A DNA stretch of 64,000 bases, taken from positions 1,845,501 through 1,909,500 of the forward strand of contig JAGPNK010000007.1 in assembly GCA_020746835.1 (NCBI GenBank), read 5' to 3'. This DNA comes from Stachybotrys elegans (lineage: Eukaryota; Ascomycota; Sordariomycetes; Hypocreales; Stachybotryaceae). This document shows, one piece after another, positions 1-12,865 of this stretch; the stretch's first letter is position 1; every line of letters starts with the position of its first letter. The notes beneath the pieces are model-generated. The model searched no databases, had not been told where the DNA came from, and saw only the letters and a list, made by a program, of their open reading frames with translations. Position numbers and translations under genes: made by a program.

Positions 1-2206
1 TGTCCAGAAATCGTCCGGTCGGCTTCTGCTTTCCAGTGCATGGCGATGCCGCTGGCGCACGGCAGCCGTCTTGGGGTGACGCCGATCCTCGACAGACTCA
101 TAGCTGGAATGAAACCGGCCCTCTGGGATCAACCACTGACTGGCTTCCAGGCTTTGGTCTCGGTATCTGGTCTCAAATAGGAATTCATCACCGCTCCACA
201 CTCGAAAGGGTTGGCTTGCCTCTCTTGGCTGACATTGTTTATCATGATTGATTGACCTACACGACTCGCAATAGCCGCCTCTTCTTCTTCCTCTTCTTCT
301 TTCTTTCTCTTTTCCTTTTCTGGTTGTTTGTTCGTTTGTTTGAGGAGTCGTAGCTGTAGGTTGCAGCCTTTGCTCTGATCTGAATTCTATGCCTCCCCAC
401 CTGAATCACATCCAGCAGGGATTTTCCCTGAAATGTCACTGATGCATTGGGTTCTCGTGGATGGCCTCATCCATGAGCCCTACTGTGTAGTACGATAGGG
501 CTGTTGGGCGCCTGCACTAATAATTTCCTCGGAGACGTGAGGCGAGTTTCTCCGTGGTACCGTGCGCGGCTTGTGTCGAAAGCAAATCTTGCGTCGAAGC
601 CGTCGAAGCCGCCCTGGGGCTAATGGCACTTTGCACAGGCCCCCTGTCATGAAGGAGAAGCCTCAAAGAGCTGATGCAAGCTCAAACAGCCATCTGTGAG
701 GGAAAACCAAACTTTCCAGAGATAGTCACCACGTTTGAACCCCCCGTTATGTGATCGACGCTTCCAAATTCCCTTGACGTTCACGGGCTGCCCAAAACGA
801 GTTATTAAGGGAGAAATTCCATAGTACCGTACAGCGACAGCCGGCCTCTCTCTGTTGTGCGTGCGTGCAGCTGACACGGAGGGTGGTCAGCTTCCGTCCC
901 CTGCTTGGTTTCTAGAAACAACCAGGGTGGTGCTGGTGCAACATGATCCCTACTTGCTTCAGGGGATCCAGGGTTTGCCTTGGTTACACTCAGCCCCATT
1001 CGCGCACAATGATCCCCTTTTGGGCAAAGATCAGATACGGTAGCGCAATAGGGAGACGGCACTCGAGGGGCACAGTATTCCGTCCATATCACGGAGCGCC
1101 CCTCTCCCCCCTCTCCCCCACTGCGATACGTAGCGCACTGGCACTGTCGGAATCATGATGTCGGAGCAGCAAGTCGGAACGGGATGTGATTCCGACCATT
1201 TCAGAATGAGGATCTTGATAAGACTCCCCGTTCAATAGGGCGCTGGTAAGGGAACGATAGGACCTCTATTTGCTCGCCTGCAAGAGCATTTCTGATCTGG
1301 CCCAACATGACGTGCAGCTCGGGTCGACCAACCAACCCAGGCAAAGCACACGGTTTAGCCTGTGATAACCTGAGTGATTTATTAACGGAGCGTTAAGCAC
1401 GGAATGCCGCTCCCATGGCCCGGCGATCAGCACCTGGATGGACCTGCGACGGTGCCTGCTTGACATGTTGCTTTTGATTCGCTACCGAGTCAACGTAGCG
1501 TCCGTTCGCTGCCGAGTTGGTGTCGACGTTCCGTTGTCCTGGAATCCCATCGGCGATTGTGGGGGCGCCCATGTCTCCCACAAACCGGAACGCATGACAG
1601 TGATGGATGAATCTTGTGCGTACGGTTGACGTGATGATGGATAGCTCTCGACAAGGTAACATTGTTCCGCCAAGACGTATGGACTCGCGAAACTAGCCTC
1701 GGTAGTTGCCTGCCTTGCGATATGTACCTGTCATTCTCAACAGTGTGCGCAACCAAGATACCCTCGAGACACACAGGAACCAATCATCGGCACTGCCTCG
1801 CGTGCCACACTTTGCCACATCCCCGTCGGGACCGAGCATTTCATTCAAACCGCCGAGCTGGGGAATTGGGTTAGCGCACGTTGGCAGGTAAGCCGCGTTG
1901 CTCATCAGAGGTAGACCGGATAATTAATTAGCAACCATCTCACCAGTACTGTAAATGCCACGCGTGATGGCTGGTGCACAATACCAGTTCACGCTGAAAT
2001 TATCAATCCAATAACGCCCCAACACGATGGAGTCGCTCGCCTCGACTCGGAACTGCGTAGGCCAGACTGGCCGTCCCCTGGAACAGTAGTGTATTCGGCC
2101 GAGTGGACTGGAGAAGTTCTTGGGTTTGGCAGGGTGACAAGTGAGGCTCCACTGCCAGGGTTTCGTGTGTCCAAAGCGTCGGTGGTGGTCGGAACTTGCC
2201 ATCGGC

Positions 2207-2248
2207 AATCTCAAGCTCAATCTCAATCTCAATCTCAATTCTCTCAAT
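2207..2248. repeat. CTCAAT microsatellite
   Basis: The hexamer CTCAAT is repeated several times with slight variation (CTCAAG, CTCTCAAT at the edges). It lies in the gene-free region and is not part of a coding frame. Confidence 0.85.
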
Positions 2249-4832
2249 ATTCGTCAGTACAACCTAGCTTGTGATGGGATGCCTGCCCTCATTCCGTTGC
2301 GAGGTTCCTAGTAGTATTATCGTGTCGCCTCCACAATGAGGGAAAAGGGGCAGAGCCGTGGGAGCTGTAGGCCAGCATGGTCGCCTGGCAATGTCAAGTG
2401 AGTGCGAGTGCACCCACTTGCCTCCACTCAGTAGTGGACTATTGCATCGTCCGCCAGAGATCGTAGCAAGGCGCCTCGCAACCCGCAGAAACTCGCAGAA
2501 AGATGTTTCATCGAGACCGAATGATACACTTTTCTGAGTCGGACACCCTCAGGGGCCAATGCGTGTCACTACATCATGGTATTGCGCTTGGGGGGAAGAG
2601 GTAATGGCCCCCATTCAATACAGCTGGAGAGTTCCGTGCTGGTTCGGCAAAACCCATCGAGTTTAATTTGACAGATGATTGTCTACCTTTTTCGGTCAGC
2701 CCGGGACGTCGTTGAACGGCTCTTGTTTCGGCAGCGAAGAAATGACGCCTGCCTCACTCTGAGAGAGTCTGGAAGGCGAGCTGAGCACTGGACTCGCTGC
2801 GCTATTAACAGTGCCTACGGAGAGCCCGGAGCTAATAGAGGCGGGAGTCGTTGGTTCGAGAACACCAAATGTCGGCCTTGGTGAAGATTGATTGAGAAGC
2901 ACTCATCACGCTCGCCCCCCCATGATACCTGATTGACCAGTCGAGAACCATCTGCTCCCAGATGATGCACCCAGGCTAGGCTTGGTCGTTGTCTCTTGTA
3001 ACAAGTGCCACGACTGATCAAGTTGAAGAAGTTGAGTGTGATGAGTGGCTGGTATAGTTTGATAGTCCAAGCGTAGCGTAGTCAGCTCGTTTACTGGCCA
3101 GTCGCAGGCTCCCCGAGGGCGGGGCTTTGCAACTGTCACTAGTTACTGGCGGGCTTGACGTAAGTGCCGCCACTGGTATTTGTGAGAGTTTTCCCGAGTC
3201 GAGTTGAGTCGAGTTGTGGTGCGTGTGGCATTCGCGACACGCGGCACTTGGGTCGGCCACGGACAGCCAAACGTCGGCTCCTCCAAGACCTGCCGACGCT
3301 ATGCCATTTCGCCTAGGGGATGGTGTCATTACTCGCAACTACTTACGACCCATCGGGTTAAAGATGGACCTCATGATTGTAGATGCATAGCTCGGTAATG
3401 TGCTGGCTGGGGGCTGGGCCCATCGATCCGTCTCTTGTGTTCCTAGTTCCACCGCAAGTGCGGCCGAACTGGAAGACGGATGATGATGTTGGTGTTCTCC
3501 AGCACTGAGGAGGAATACTTGGGATTCTTGACACTCCAGGGAAATTGGGTACGCCGAGATACCACCTTATTGGAATGCGGGCGTAGGTTGTGGAGGGGAG
3601 GGGCATCCTGAATTACGCCCCATACAACGAATAACGAGGCAAGCCCAACGGCGTCTTTGGACGGCCCACGCCTTGTCGATTTACAGCATCTGGTGTGAGT
3701 GAAAACGATTTGTCGAAAGGCTGAGGAGGGTGACGGATCCCCCTTGCTGATTTGCGTTGAACACTGCGTGAGAGAGGAAGGATCCTTAGTCTCTGATGAG
3801 AGCTTTTCGCAGTCATTGGGCAATGTGTAACGAATGTATCGTAAGCATGGATGCGTGCTGATCCTGAGTGGCAACCATCTGGCGCTAGGAAGGATCCGAG
3901 TTCAAAGGGTTTGCGTGTCCAGCACGCCGGGTCCAGGTGCCACCTTGGCTGCAGCCTCGGTTCAAGTCTCTCCCGGTCTTGATTCCTTATTTCGCTGAAG
4001 CCCCTCCCTAACGGTGGGAATCGCTATCCACCTCTGTTGGTTGAATGACCTTGAATGGCCTCGAGAGGCACGCACGAGGCCCTTCTCAGAGGCCGTGACG
4101 AGTCGTGGGGTCAGCTTGAAGCAAAGGCCCGGCGATGCATCAACGCTAGGAATGTAGAGGGTGAAACAGCGTGCAGCTCCGGCCGGTCAGGCAGTGTGAT
4201 GGATGAGCATGGCTTTGGCCAAGCGTCGTTTGTGGCCATGGTGTCTGAAACAGTTTCCTGGAGAAACCAGTTAAAAACTAGTCTTAGCATGCCAAATTTC
4301 CAGCTGGACGGCGCCCTAGCAGACCTGATTCCTGATCGCTTCTGTTGGCCTGTTCCATGACTCCATCATGCTCCGCTTAGACAAGCCGAGCGGTTGGTAC
4401 ATGCCGAGAATCTGCAAATGCCGCCATGCGGTGCGGTGCGGTGACTATATGGGGTGCAACAATGAGCAAACGCCTGCCCCGGGCCACACCAACCCAATCG
4501 AGCAGTATGGCCGGCCGGCGAGCAGGTATTCTTAGGTCATGACAATGGGCATTGACCACAAGCGCCGATCCCTTCTGGCGTGGACGCATCAATTGCTTCT
4601 TCCAGGATGGTGTGGCCTGTGTCTGGTTGCTCGGTGGGGAGAAAAGCCGACGGCATCTAAAATATATCTAGTCGAGGCGAGCTGGTAGAGTGCAAGGGAA
4701 AGCGAGCAGATGAGCGAGTATGAGCGATGAACAGATTGAACCGAGCCAGGGAGGGGATGCCCTTACGTACGTACGGGCGGACTGGGGAACTCGAGGGACC
4801 AATAAGATAGGGGCGGTATATGATCTTGAGAG

Positions 4833-4888
4833 GGTTGCCGGGTTGCCAGGTTGCCAGGTTGCCAGGTTGCCAGGTTGCCAGGTTGCCA
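4833..4888. repeat. 8-bp minisatellite, seven units of GGTTGCCA
   Basis: Seven head-to-tail copies of the octamer GGTTGCCA, the first ending in G rather than A. Two looser copies of TGTGCCA follow. Near-perfect identity points to recent slippage. The period of eight shifts the frame at each unit, so the frames across it repeat the same short peptide on both strands by construction; it is not evidence of a gene. Confidence 0.95.
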
Positions 4889-7788
4889 TGTGCCATGTGC
4901 CAGCCTCTCCGAGATGGGCGTTGCTTTGCGTTGAGGGCGAAGGGTTGATTTTCATCAGCCTTTGGCCATCGAGAGGAGGAACATGCTTTCAAGTGGCAGA
5001 TGTGGTGCTCCATTAGGTACCTCAGGTACAGCATTAGTAGGTTAGTAGCTGCACATGGGGCCATCCTTCCTTCCTTGACAGGGTTCGCAACGTATGAAAA
5101 CAGGCGGTGCTTGCAGGGAAGGAACCAAAGGAATGTGTACTGGGTACATAAAATTCGTTCCTTTACCTACTGCTTGGGAAGGGCCAGATCTGTATGAGAA
5201 ACTTCGGCACATTGGATGGAATGAGTGCACCCTCCCTCGTCTAATAGCCCAGTCTAGTCCAGCCTAGACCATCGCCATAGGAGAGGAAGCCAGAAGACCT
5301 CCGCCGTCCTCAGGCCTCTAGGGCGCCTTAGCGTGAGCCACTTGGCCTCAGCAGTTGATGATGCTCGCTGATGCCGAGGAGAATGGCGCTTTTGGTGCCG
5401 CACCACACCGCACTAGATGATGGTGCGAAGGAGAGGGAGAGGCGAGAGGAGAGGGTGAGCGAACTGCCGCGCAAGTGCCTTCAACTAAAATGAAAGCCGG
5501 AGCTCTCACGAACCGGCTGGCGGCATTTCGCGACCAGCGTTGTTCCCCGAAGAATTGATCGGAAGAGATGAAGACCAAGAATGTCATCTAGTCGCATGTA
5601 TGTGCTCGTATCGGACGCATCGTCATGGTGCTCAGCTCTAGGTATGTCTATCCCGGCGCAAAGCTAAATCGCAAGTGGACACCGCCTCGATGGTCATCCC
5701 TTTCCGCCTGGCTGCATGATGATGAGGTCTCGGCTTGGTTCTGCGCTTGAGTCGTTTCCTGAGTCTCTCGAAGCTAGGCCAGGTATAGCATATTCTGTAT
5801 CGTTCATACATTATTAAAAAGATGTCTGCGTTGTGCCGCCTTTCTTTTTTTCTTTCTTTTTTTCCCTTGTCCCAATCCATGTGCATAGACCCGGTCGTGT
5901 GGCTGGTTTCTGCTCGCTGCTGTTTGACCTGCACTGCACTGTAAGGTCCAACCCTGCTCCCGTAATGAACGGCGGCAAGCGACAGCCGTCTGGAAGCGAG
6001 GCTCCATCAATTAGCACGTACTGGGGGCCATTCAGCAATGCCGACAGCCAGCATCCCGGCTCCATGTCTTAGTGCCCGCACAGTCATCTTGAGGTGGTAA
6101 TTAGCCCCTCTAGCACGTGCAGCTAGGCCGGAGAAAGTATCCAGTACAGGAAAACATCACGCCATCTAGGCCACACGGCCCCGTATGCTCTACCTACCAT
6201 CCTCTCTGTGGCCTGCGGTCGGGGAAATGCTGGGGATAGAGGGAGACAGCGGAAGGTCACCTGTGCGCTTAACCACTTCCCCTTCTGGGCTGGCGGCGGC
6301 GTGGCTGTGGAGTGCCTGAGTGCCTCTACAGAGAAGTGCCTCAGCGCCTGTCGTGCTCGGTGCCCACCAAGCTGAGCCCACTGTATACTGGCTGGCAGCA
6401 GCTACGGGACCCTAGCCCACCAGCCGGTCCTTCCACCGAACCATTTGAGGGTACATAAATATGTACATTTATTGTACGCAGGAGGGTGCGACCGGGGCGA
6501 GGCTCCATCTCCTTTCGCACACGCCCCTCCCCCTTGCCAGTTGCTTTCGCCTGGAACTGCTCTGTAATAATGTACTAAAGTTGCAGGCTCTTCTAGCAAG
6601 TGTGTCGTGTTCCGTGGCGGCAGAAAGTTTTAGTTTAGGGCAGCAGCCACTGCATGGCACTGGCATGGTTCGGCATCAAGGCCTAGCAGCATGTATATGG
6701 GCTGATTCGGTACCAAGAATGGCAGATTCATCCAAGTACACAGGGCATTTCCAGCATCCTCTCGTCCTCTTTTTTTATACCTACCAAATGGCAAATTCAA
6801 GCGAGATCCAAAAAGTCGAAGCAGCGCTAGCTGCACTCCGCTCCGGGCAAGAACACCTGAGAAGGAGGTGGGTGCAGTCCGGTGCCTCGCTAGCGGCTTA
6901 GTATAGCCACGGTGGGTGCGCCAGTGACCTGCTTTCCAACTACCGTACCGTGGGAAGGTACCTGCTTCCGCTCGATGAGTTGGTGTGGATGGGCCAAGAC
7001 CCGAGCAAAGCCTAAGAAGTGCCTACCTTGCCTTACAAAGTAGGTACCTCGGCTTAGCGTTGACTTTGGTACCTTAGCTGCCAACAATACCCACGTGGAT
7101 ACCTCTCTGGAGCCCGCAGCTCAGGTATTCGTTCCTCCGCCCACACACTCTACCTGCCGGTACACGGCCACACGCCCATGCCATCCACGAGGGCACCTTT
7201 CTCAAAATGCCACCATCCCCCTCGGACCTTTGACCTCGCCTTTCCTGTTTCCCACTTCCGGTTGCATGTTTGCATCGTGAACAGGACCGTGATATAGCAC
7301 CATTTGCGACGTCCCCGGCCGACTCAGCCCAACTCGAGGGCCTGCTACTACAGCCAGACGACGGGCTACTGCGCCAAACCACAAAATTCTCCCGCAACGT
7401 TATCACCTCCCCCAACGACTTCAACCTTTATTAGGCGGCACTCGGTTTGGGATTCGGGGAGTGCCTTGCGTGTCCGGGGTGGAATTTGGCTACTGTCGCG
7501 CTCCCTGCGTCATTCGCTCGTCGCACCTGTTGTACAGAGGCCGATCGTCTCAACTTCCTGGGGCAATTCAGACATCTCGAGCAGCTGAGCTGAATCGAGA
7601 CACCTATCGAACACCCTAGCCCTCGGCCACACCGTCTTGTCTTGTCTTGCACCACTGGTATCCATCCGACGACGTACTGTCCCTTCAACATAGACAGCCA
7701 GAAGCCTTGCGACAGCCCAAGGAGATTCTGTGAAACAACCACTATAGAAGCTCGAATGCTCCGTAATGACACCACGTTGGTAAACAAC

Positions 7789-10489
7789 ATGTCAGTCCCC
7801 AGACGTCACGATATGCAGGATCGGTCTGGGCCAGACCCAGGGCCGCGGCAGCAACTCCCCTCACTCTCAAGCATCTTTGGACCACCGGCGCCAACCCGAC
7901 CTCTCATTTCCCCTCCCGCCGACCGTCCCGATGCCTACACGCTGGAGCGCCAGCTTGAGCAGGGCGCACTCACCCACCCGGGGTATCCTGGGGGTGCCTC
8001 ACAGGTCTCTCATCATGCAAAGCCATACGATCGCAACTACGAACATGACCGACAGCAGCTGCCTTCTTTCCCACGAACTCTGGACGCCCACGATTCGGCA
8101 AAGTATTCTAGTCCGATGAAGCCTCTGGGTGAGATGCGGACCGAAGAGGACGTCAAGATAGATCCCAATTGGTGGCATGAAAAAGAAGCTCTCGCCAAAG
8201 AATACCCGCAGGGACCGCGCGAGCCTTATTTTCGATCACCTCATGACCGCTTTCATTATCCAGCCTTTGGCGGCAGGGAAGGAATGCAGACCTACCGCGG
8301 ACAACCCCCCGCCCATCCTCCGCCTCCGCCTTCCTCGACCACAATACCTGCTCCTGCTGAGACTACTACCACCAAGGACGGATTGGGACCGAAGATATGG
8401 ACCGGAACTCACTTTCTTCCTCGATTTGTCAAGGCCGACAATGTCCCTGGTGAAGGCATGTGCTTCTTTTACGATGACGGCACCCACTGCAAGACGGTCA
8501 TTGACGGAGAAACGGTCAACGCTCACTGGGGCGTAACCAAGGCTGGCAAGCCGCGCAAGCGACTCGCCATTGCCTGCGTTACGTGCAGAGAGAAGAAGAT
8601 CAAGTGCGATCCCGACTACCCCCGGTGTGTCCAATGTGAGAAGTTTGGCCGAGTATGCAGGTTCAAGAATGCGTGAGTAAACCCAGACTTGGCCCCCCTC
8701 TACTTGCCAGATATGCTAATTCAATCGATTCAGACCACGCGGAGGACACAATACGTCTCCAACCCTCGCCCATGCTGAACTTGATATGCCGCGCCAAAAC
8801 ACAACCCCACCTAAGCTGGAAAACATTCCTCCTCTGTCACCCCCACAGACTTCTCGTGAACTGCCCGAGTCATTGCCGTCTAAGAGGCAGAAGATTGATC
8901 GCGACTCATACATCAACAGCTCCGACCCTCCCCCGGCACCTCCCGCCCTCGACCACACCAAGTCCGAGCCCTCGGAACGCAGCACTCCTGAGATGCCTCG
9001 CATCAGCGATACACTCCTTGCTCGAGCTCAGCTGACAGATCCTTTCACTCCCAACCCCGAGTCCATCTCGGCAGTTGTTTCGACGTTCTTCGCCTACATA
9101 GAGAGCACCATGGTCCTATGTTTCGTGCCGCAAGGACTCTTTCGCGATTGGATGGCCAAGTCTTCGAAGAAGTCGGCGGAGGATCTCATGCTGTTTTATA
9201 GCGTCCTGGCCGTTGGTGTCCTGCTCTCGGGCGACTCTGAGCAGGTCGCTTACGAGTATGCTCAGGTCGCGCTCCATGCCCAGAGGACAGCTACCAAGAG
9301 CAGTCTCCAGCTGGCCCAGAGCAGGATTCTCCTAGCTCTCTACCTAATCCTGACCGCTCGCACCCACGAATCGAACGAGATGATGGCTGCAGCAGGCGGT
9401 ACTGCTGCTTTCTTGCAACTGACCGCTGAGCCGGAAGAGTCGGAAGAATCTGGTCAGTTGAACCTGCCGCTGGGCATGAACAAGGTTTCATATAACGAAT
9501 CAAGAAGGAGGACGATGTGGTCTCTGTTCATGTTGGAGAGGTTGAACAGCATGTTTCCCAACCGATTCGCCATGCTTAACCCCGAAGACATCTACGCTCG
9601 CTTCCCCGTCGAATCTGTCAAGTTTGAGCAACAGCAGGAATCCTCGATGCCCTGCTTCGACCCCCAGGTTACTATCAAGGAGCAGGTCCTGGATGTTAGC
9701 GGATACGCTGTCGATATCGTTCACATGTGGGCCAACTGCCAGAACGCCCTGTACAGGTCGACGCGCCGACCGAGACTGGTCGAGGTGGAAGCCCCGAAGA
9801 GAGAGGTCCTTGCCCAGCAACTTGACGCATGGTATGAGGCATTGCCACTTGACATGCAATTCACATGGGAGAATCTGGAACGCGCCGATGCTGCAGGCAA
9901 TTTTGCCCTCTTTCTGACTTGCCATCTGCTGTACCATCTCGCCATCATCAGGCTCTACCGGTTCAAGCAAGTCATAATGAAGCCGCAAGGAGAAGATCTA
10001 GTTGTGATCCTGCACAAGGCCTGTGACCACACCAAGATGGTCTTTGAGCTGGTGGCTTTTGTCGACAAGGCTGTCGGCATCAAGCCGGCTCTTCAAAACA
10101 TGCTACCACCTGCTTTTGCTGTTGCGGCCGCTGAAGCTTCCGAGGTCCTCTGCGCCAACGGTCCGGTGGAACGAGTTGATGAGATGATTGCGAGTGTCAA
10201 CATGGCGAAGAAGCTGGTTGACGGCATGAAGATTTGCCGACACGAGGCGAGCACCGCCCGCAAGTTGATTAACCAACGCCAGCATGAACTCTTTATCATG
10301 CGCGAGTCGGTCACGTCGACACCGGCAAGCCCCATCCAAAGCTATGCTCTCGAAGCCACCACGCCCGAGATGGACGAACAAAAGGAGCTGAACTACCAAA
10401 TTGCCGACTCGATGGACCGATCATACCAGCCACGTGGCATGGAGTCGGGCCTGGAAGCGGTACATATTCGAGGCGAATCACCGACATAA
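7789..10489 (+). CDS. Zn2Cys6 fungal-specific transcription factor (879 aa)
   Basis: Two exons: 7789-8672 and 8734-10489. The intron has a GTGAGT donor, a GCTAAT branch site and a CAG acceptor, and joins the frames cleanly. The zinc cluster is unusually internal, at about residues 263-290, with spacing C-x2-C-x6-C-x6-C-x2-C-x6-C, preceded by a basic KPRKR run. Before it is a Pro/Ser-rich disordered region, then a compact segment around GMCFFYDDGTHC. The downstream half, from about residue 370, resembles the helical fungal transcription factor middle domain. The role is inferred: a nuclear DNA-binding regulator, target unknown. An in-frame ATG lies at 7756; I chose 7789 because it has A at -3. 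I suspected kinship with the RosA/NosA regulators but cannot confirm it, so no symbol is given. The gene follows 7.8 kb without genes. Confidence 0.88.
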
Positions 10490-11309
10490 GCGTGTTATCG
10501 CAAACCCCATTCGGAGCGGCGTCAACCCGGTCAGGTCCTGCCGGCGGCATCTTAGATTTCATTAATGATTTTAGCATTAGGCGTTGCTGTGTTTGCATTG
10601 GCGGACGGGGCGGTTATATGCGGCGGAATTATGAACCTTCCGCCTTGGATTTTGGCGCAACTTCTAGAACCCCCCAAGCGTTTCACAACTGATTTGCATC
10701 TGCATCTGCATCTGCACCTTTTTTTCTCCCTTTTTGTATTACCTGTTATCGCTCACATGCAGCATTTCCTCACCATACCATGCTATGTCTTCACCATCCA
10801 TGTTCCCCTGCGAAGGGGCATTTCCCTATCACCCATCTTGTTCTCTTTCTCATCCTCCCTTCTCCAGGTATTTTGGGATTCTGGGAATCCAATATTCGGA
10901 GGAATTGGCTTGTATGTAGTATAGCCGTCTTGGCAGAGAATAGCTCCAATAAATCGAACAAGATCAAGCACTCGCCAGATCCCGTGTTGCCCTATTTTCA
11001 CGAATGATCGAGTAATGATGAGCTTGTCACTGATGCCCGTGAGAAGACGCACCTTGTGCTACAGGTAGGTAGGTGGTTGAGGATAAAGGAGGTTTTGATG
11101 ATTGGAGCACGTGATTAACAACTGGCTCCAGAGGAGACGGAATTCTCGTCAAACCAAGTCCTGCAACTGCAAGGTATGCTTCATGGGTATTGGATTGCGG
11201 GCAGGCCTTGGATTCCACACGCCCAAATAATCAGCTTGTCTCATGCGAATTTCCACACCAACCGAATGAAGCCTCAGTCGCCTATACCATGAGTTGATGC
11301 CTGTCAACA
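10490..11309. other. Intergenic region between regulator and WD40 gene
   Basis: This should hold the regulator's 3' UTR and the promoter of the WD40 gene. A short TGCATC-type repeat lies near 10693-10718. I see no coding frame with family features. Confidence 0.6.
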
Positions 11310-12469
11310 ATGGCTTTTCCTGACAAGCCTGTAGCTCACCTGATTGGGTCAAATGGTTCGTTTACAAGCAGTCCTAGTACTCATTTCGTCTTGCTTTTCA
11401 TTTTTTTTTATGTCTAACTGGAAACCCGGTACCAGGCCCTGTCCACACAGTCACGTACTCGGCTTCCCCGGGAGCCTATATCCTCGCGGGCTCTGCTGAT
11501 CGTGCTATTCGCCTGTACAACCCCTTCCCAAGCACCTCTACCATATATGAGGCGCAGTCCAAGAGCAAGCCTAGTGTACCGCAAGGCCGGCTGGTCCAGA
11601 CGTACTCTGCCCACGGCTATGAGGTGCTCGGTCTGGCAGTGGCCTCCGACAATGAGCATTTCGTGTCCGTGGGTGGCGATCGCGCCGTGTTCCTCTGGGA
11701 TGTCGCGACGGCCGTGACGACCCGGCGCTTCGGCGGAAATGTGCATGGACACTCCTCGCGCATCAACTGTGTGAGCTACGCGGGAGACGGCGAGTCACTC
11801 GTCATCAGCGGAGGATTCGACACGACGGTGCGCATATGGGACGTCAAGAGCAACAGCGTCAAGCCTATCCAAGTCTTCTCGGAGGCGCGCGATGCCGTGA
11901 CATCCCTGGTCGTGCGCGGGCCCGAGGTCGTCTGCGGCAGCGTGGACGGGCGCATACGCAGCTACGACGTGCGCATGGGCAAGTGCACGACGGACGTCCT
12001 GGCCGCGAGCGTGACGAGCCTCAGCCTGACGCGGGACGGCCACGCCATGCTCGTGGGCAGCCTGGACAGTACGCTGCGCCTGATGGACCGCGGCTCGGGC
12101 AAGTGCTTGAAGACGTACGCGGACGCGGGCTGGCGGAACACGGACCTTCGGATCCAGTCGATGCTGGGCGCCAAGGAGAAGTACGTGCTCGCGGGCGACG
12201 AGATGACGAGCGAGGAGGCGGCCAAGGGTGCCGCCGGCGAGGGCAGAGTGTGGGTGTGGGATGTGATGACGGGCAAGACGGTGGCAAAGGTTGCGGTGCC
12301 GTGGGGGCCGCTGGGGTACGAGCCTAGGAAGAAGGTTGTTGGGAGGGATGGAAAGGAGAAGACGAGGAGCAATGTCATTAGTTGTATGGCGTGGAGGGAG
12401 GATGGCTGGGGGGATCAGTTTTGCGTGGGAGGGACGTCGGGAGTGGTGACGGTATTCGGAGCTCTGTGA
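11310..12469 (+). CDS. WD40 repeat protein, WDR83/MORG1-like (359 aa)
   Basis: Two exons: 11310-11355 and 11436-12469. The first exon encodes only 15 residues plus one base. The intron uses a weak GTTCGT donor, a TCTAAC branch site and a CAG acceptor, and the phase is consistent. The product is almost entirely WD repeats; blades can be seen ending in ADRAIRLYN, GDRAVFLWD, FDTTVRIWD, DGRIRSYD and LDSTLRLMD, with GRVWVWD and a closing TSGVVTVFGAL. Order, length and the GHSSRINCVSYA blade match WDR83 (MORG1), known in animals as a MAPK scaffold and spliceosome-associated protein. The function in this organism is inferred from family only. The gene converges on the GT15 gene. Confidence 0.85.
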
Positions 12470-12865
12470 GGCCGCCTACTTCTACATCGTCACTATCATG
12501 AACCTGCGTGGTGAAGATCAAGGGGGAAAAATATAGCGTTGACATTATTTGACTTTCGTATCAGACAAGTCTGCTTTCTACCAGGTGTACATAATCATAT
12601 ACAAAACCACATCAATACCTTCAAGCATAGATACCTCCGTGGCTTGATACAGCAGGATCCCGCCGGCTATCCATCTCAGCAGCGCCGAAACACCATCCAT
12701 CCCAAATTATATCCTGTAAAACCGCCCCTTCCCCCCTAAGTCATTTGATCCCACGTCTTGTCGCATTACGGACTGTGCCAGATGCGGTCCCCGAGGAATA
12801 GACTGACTGCATCGCAGTCGAGAAAAAGAAGAAAACGCATGCATGAAAATATCCGGTCACGCTGC
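12470..12865. other. Convergent intergenic tail region
   Basis: About 400 bp between two converging stop codons. It probably holds both 3' UTRs. I see nothing else in it. Confidence 0.6.

Larger units (their letters stand above)
1..7788. other. Long gene-poor region upstream of a Zn2Cys6 regulator
   Basis: I find no convincing coding gene here. Open frames on both strands are short, low in complexity or arginine/serine-rich by chance, and none shows a family motif or a splice-linked continuation. Base composition is mixed, with no clear AT-rich block that would point to heavy RIP. Two simple repeats lie inside, at 2207-2248 and 4833-4888. Several GGTACC/TACCT-type short motifs occur between about 6.9 and 7.1 kb, and a pyrimidine-rich, CCAC-rich stretch lies just ahead of the regulator. 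It may be a long regulatory region or 5' leader of the transcription factor, decayed mobile DNA, or hold non-coding RNA. Nothing seen decides between these. Confidence 0.6.

Noticed and set aside
2815..2885. Possible tRNA (TTGGTTCGAGAACACC)
   Set aside because: The stem closes with mismatches and no cloverleaf can be drawn upstream.
4657..5064. Frames on both strands containing repeated GNLATWQP or LPGCQVAR peptides
   Set aside because: They are the translation of the 8-bp minisatellite at 4833-4888 and do not continue into any recognisable protein.
5804..6010. Lys/Arg-rich minus-strand frames
   Set aside because: They come from a CTTTCTTTTTTTCTTTC tract; low complexity, no gene evidence.
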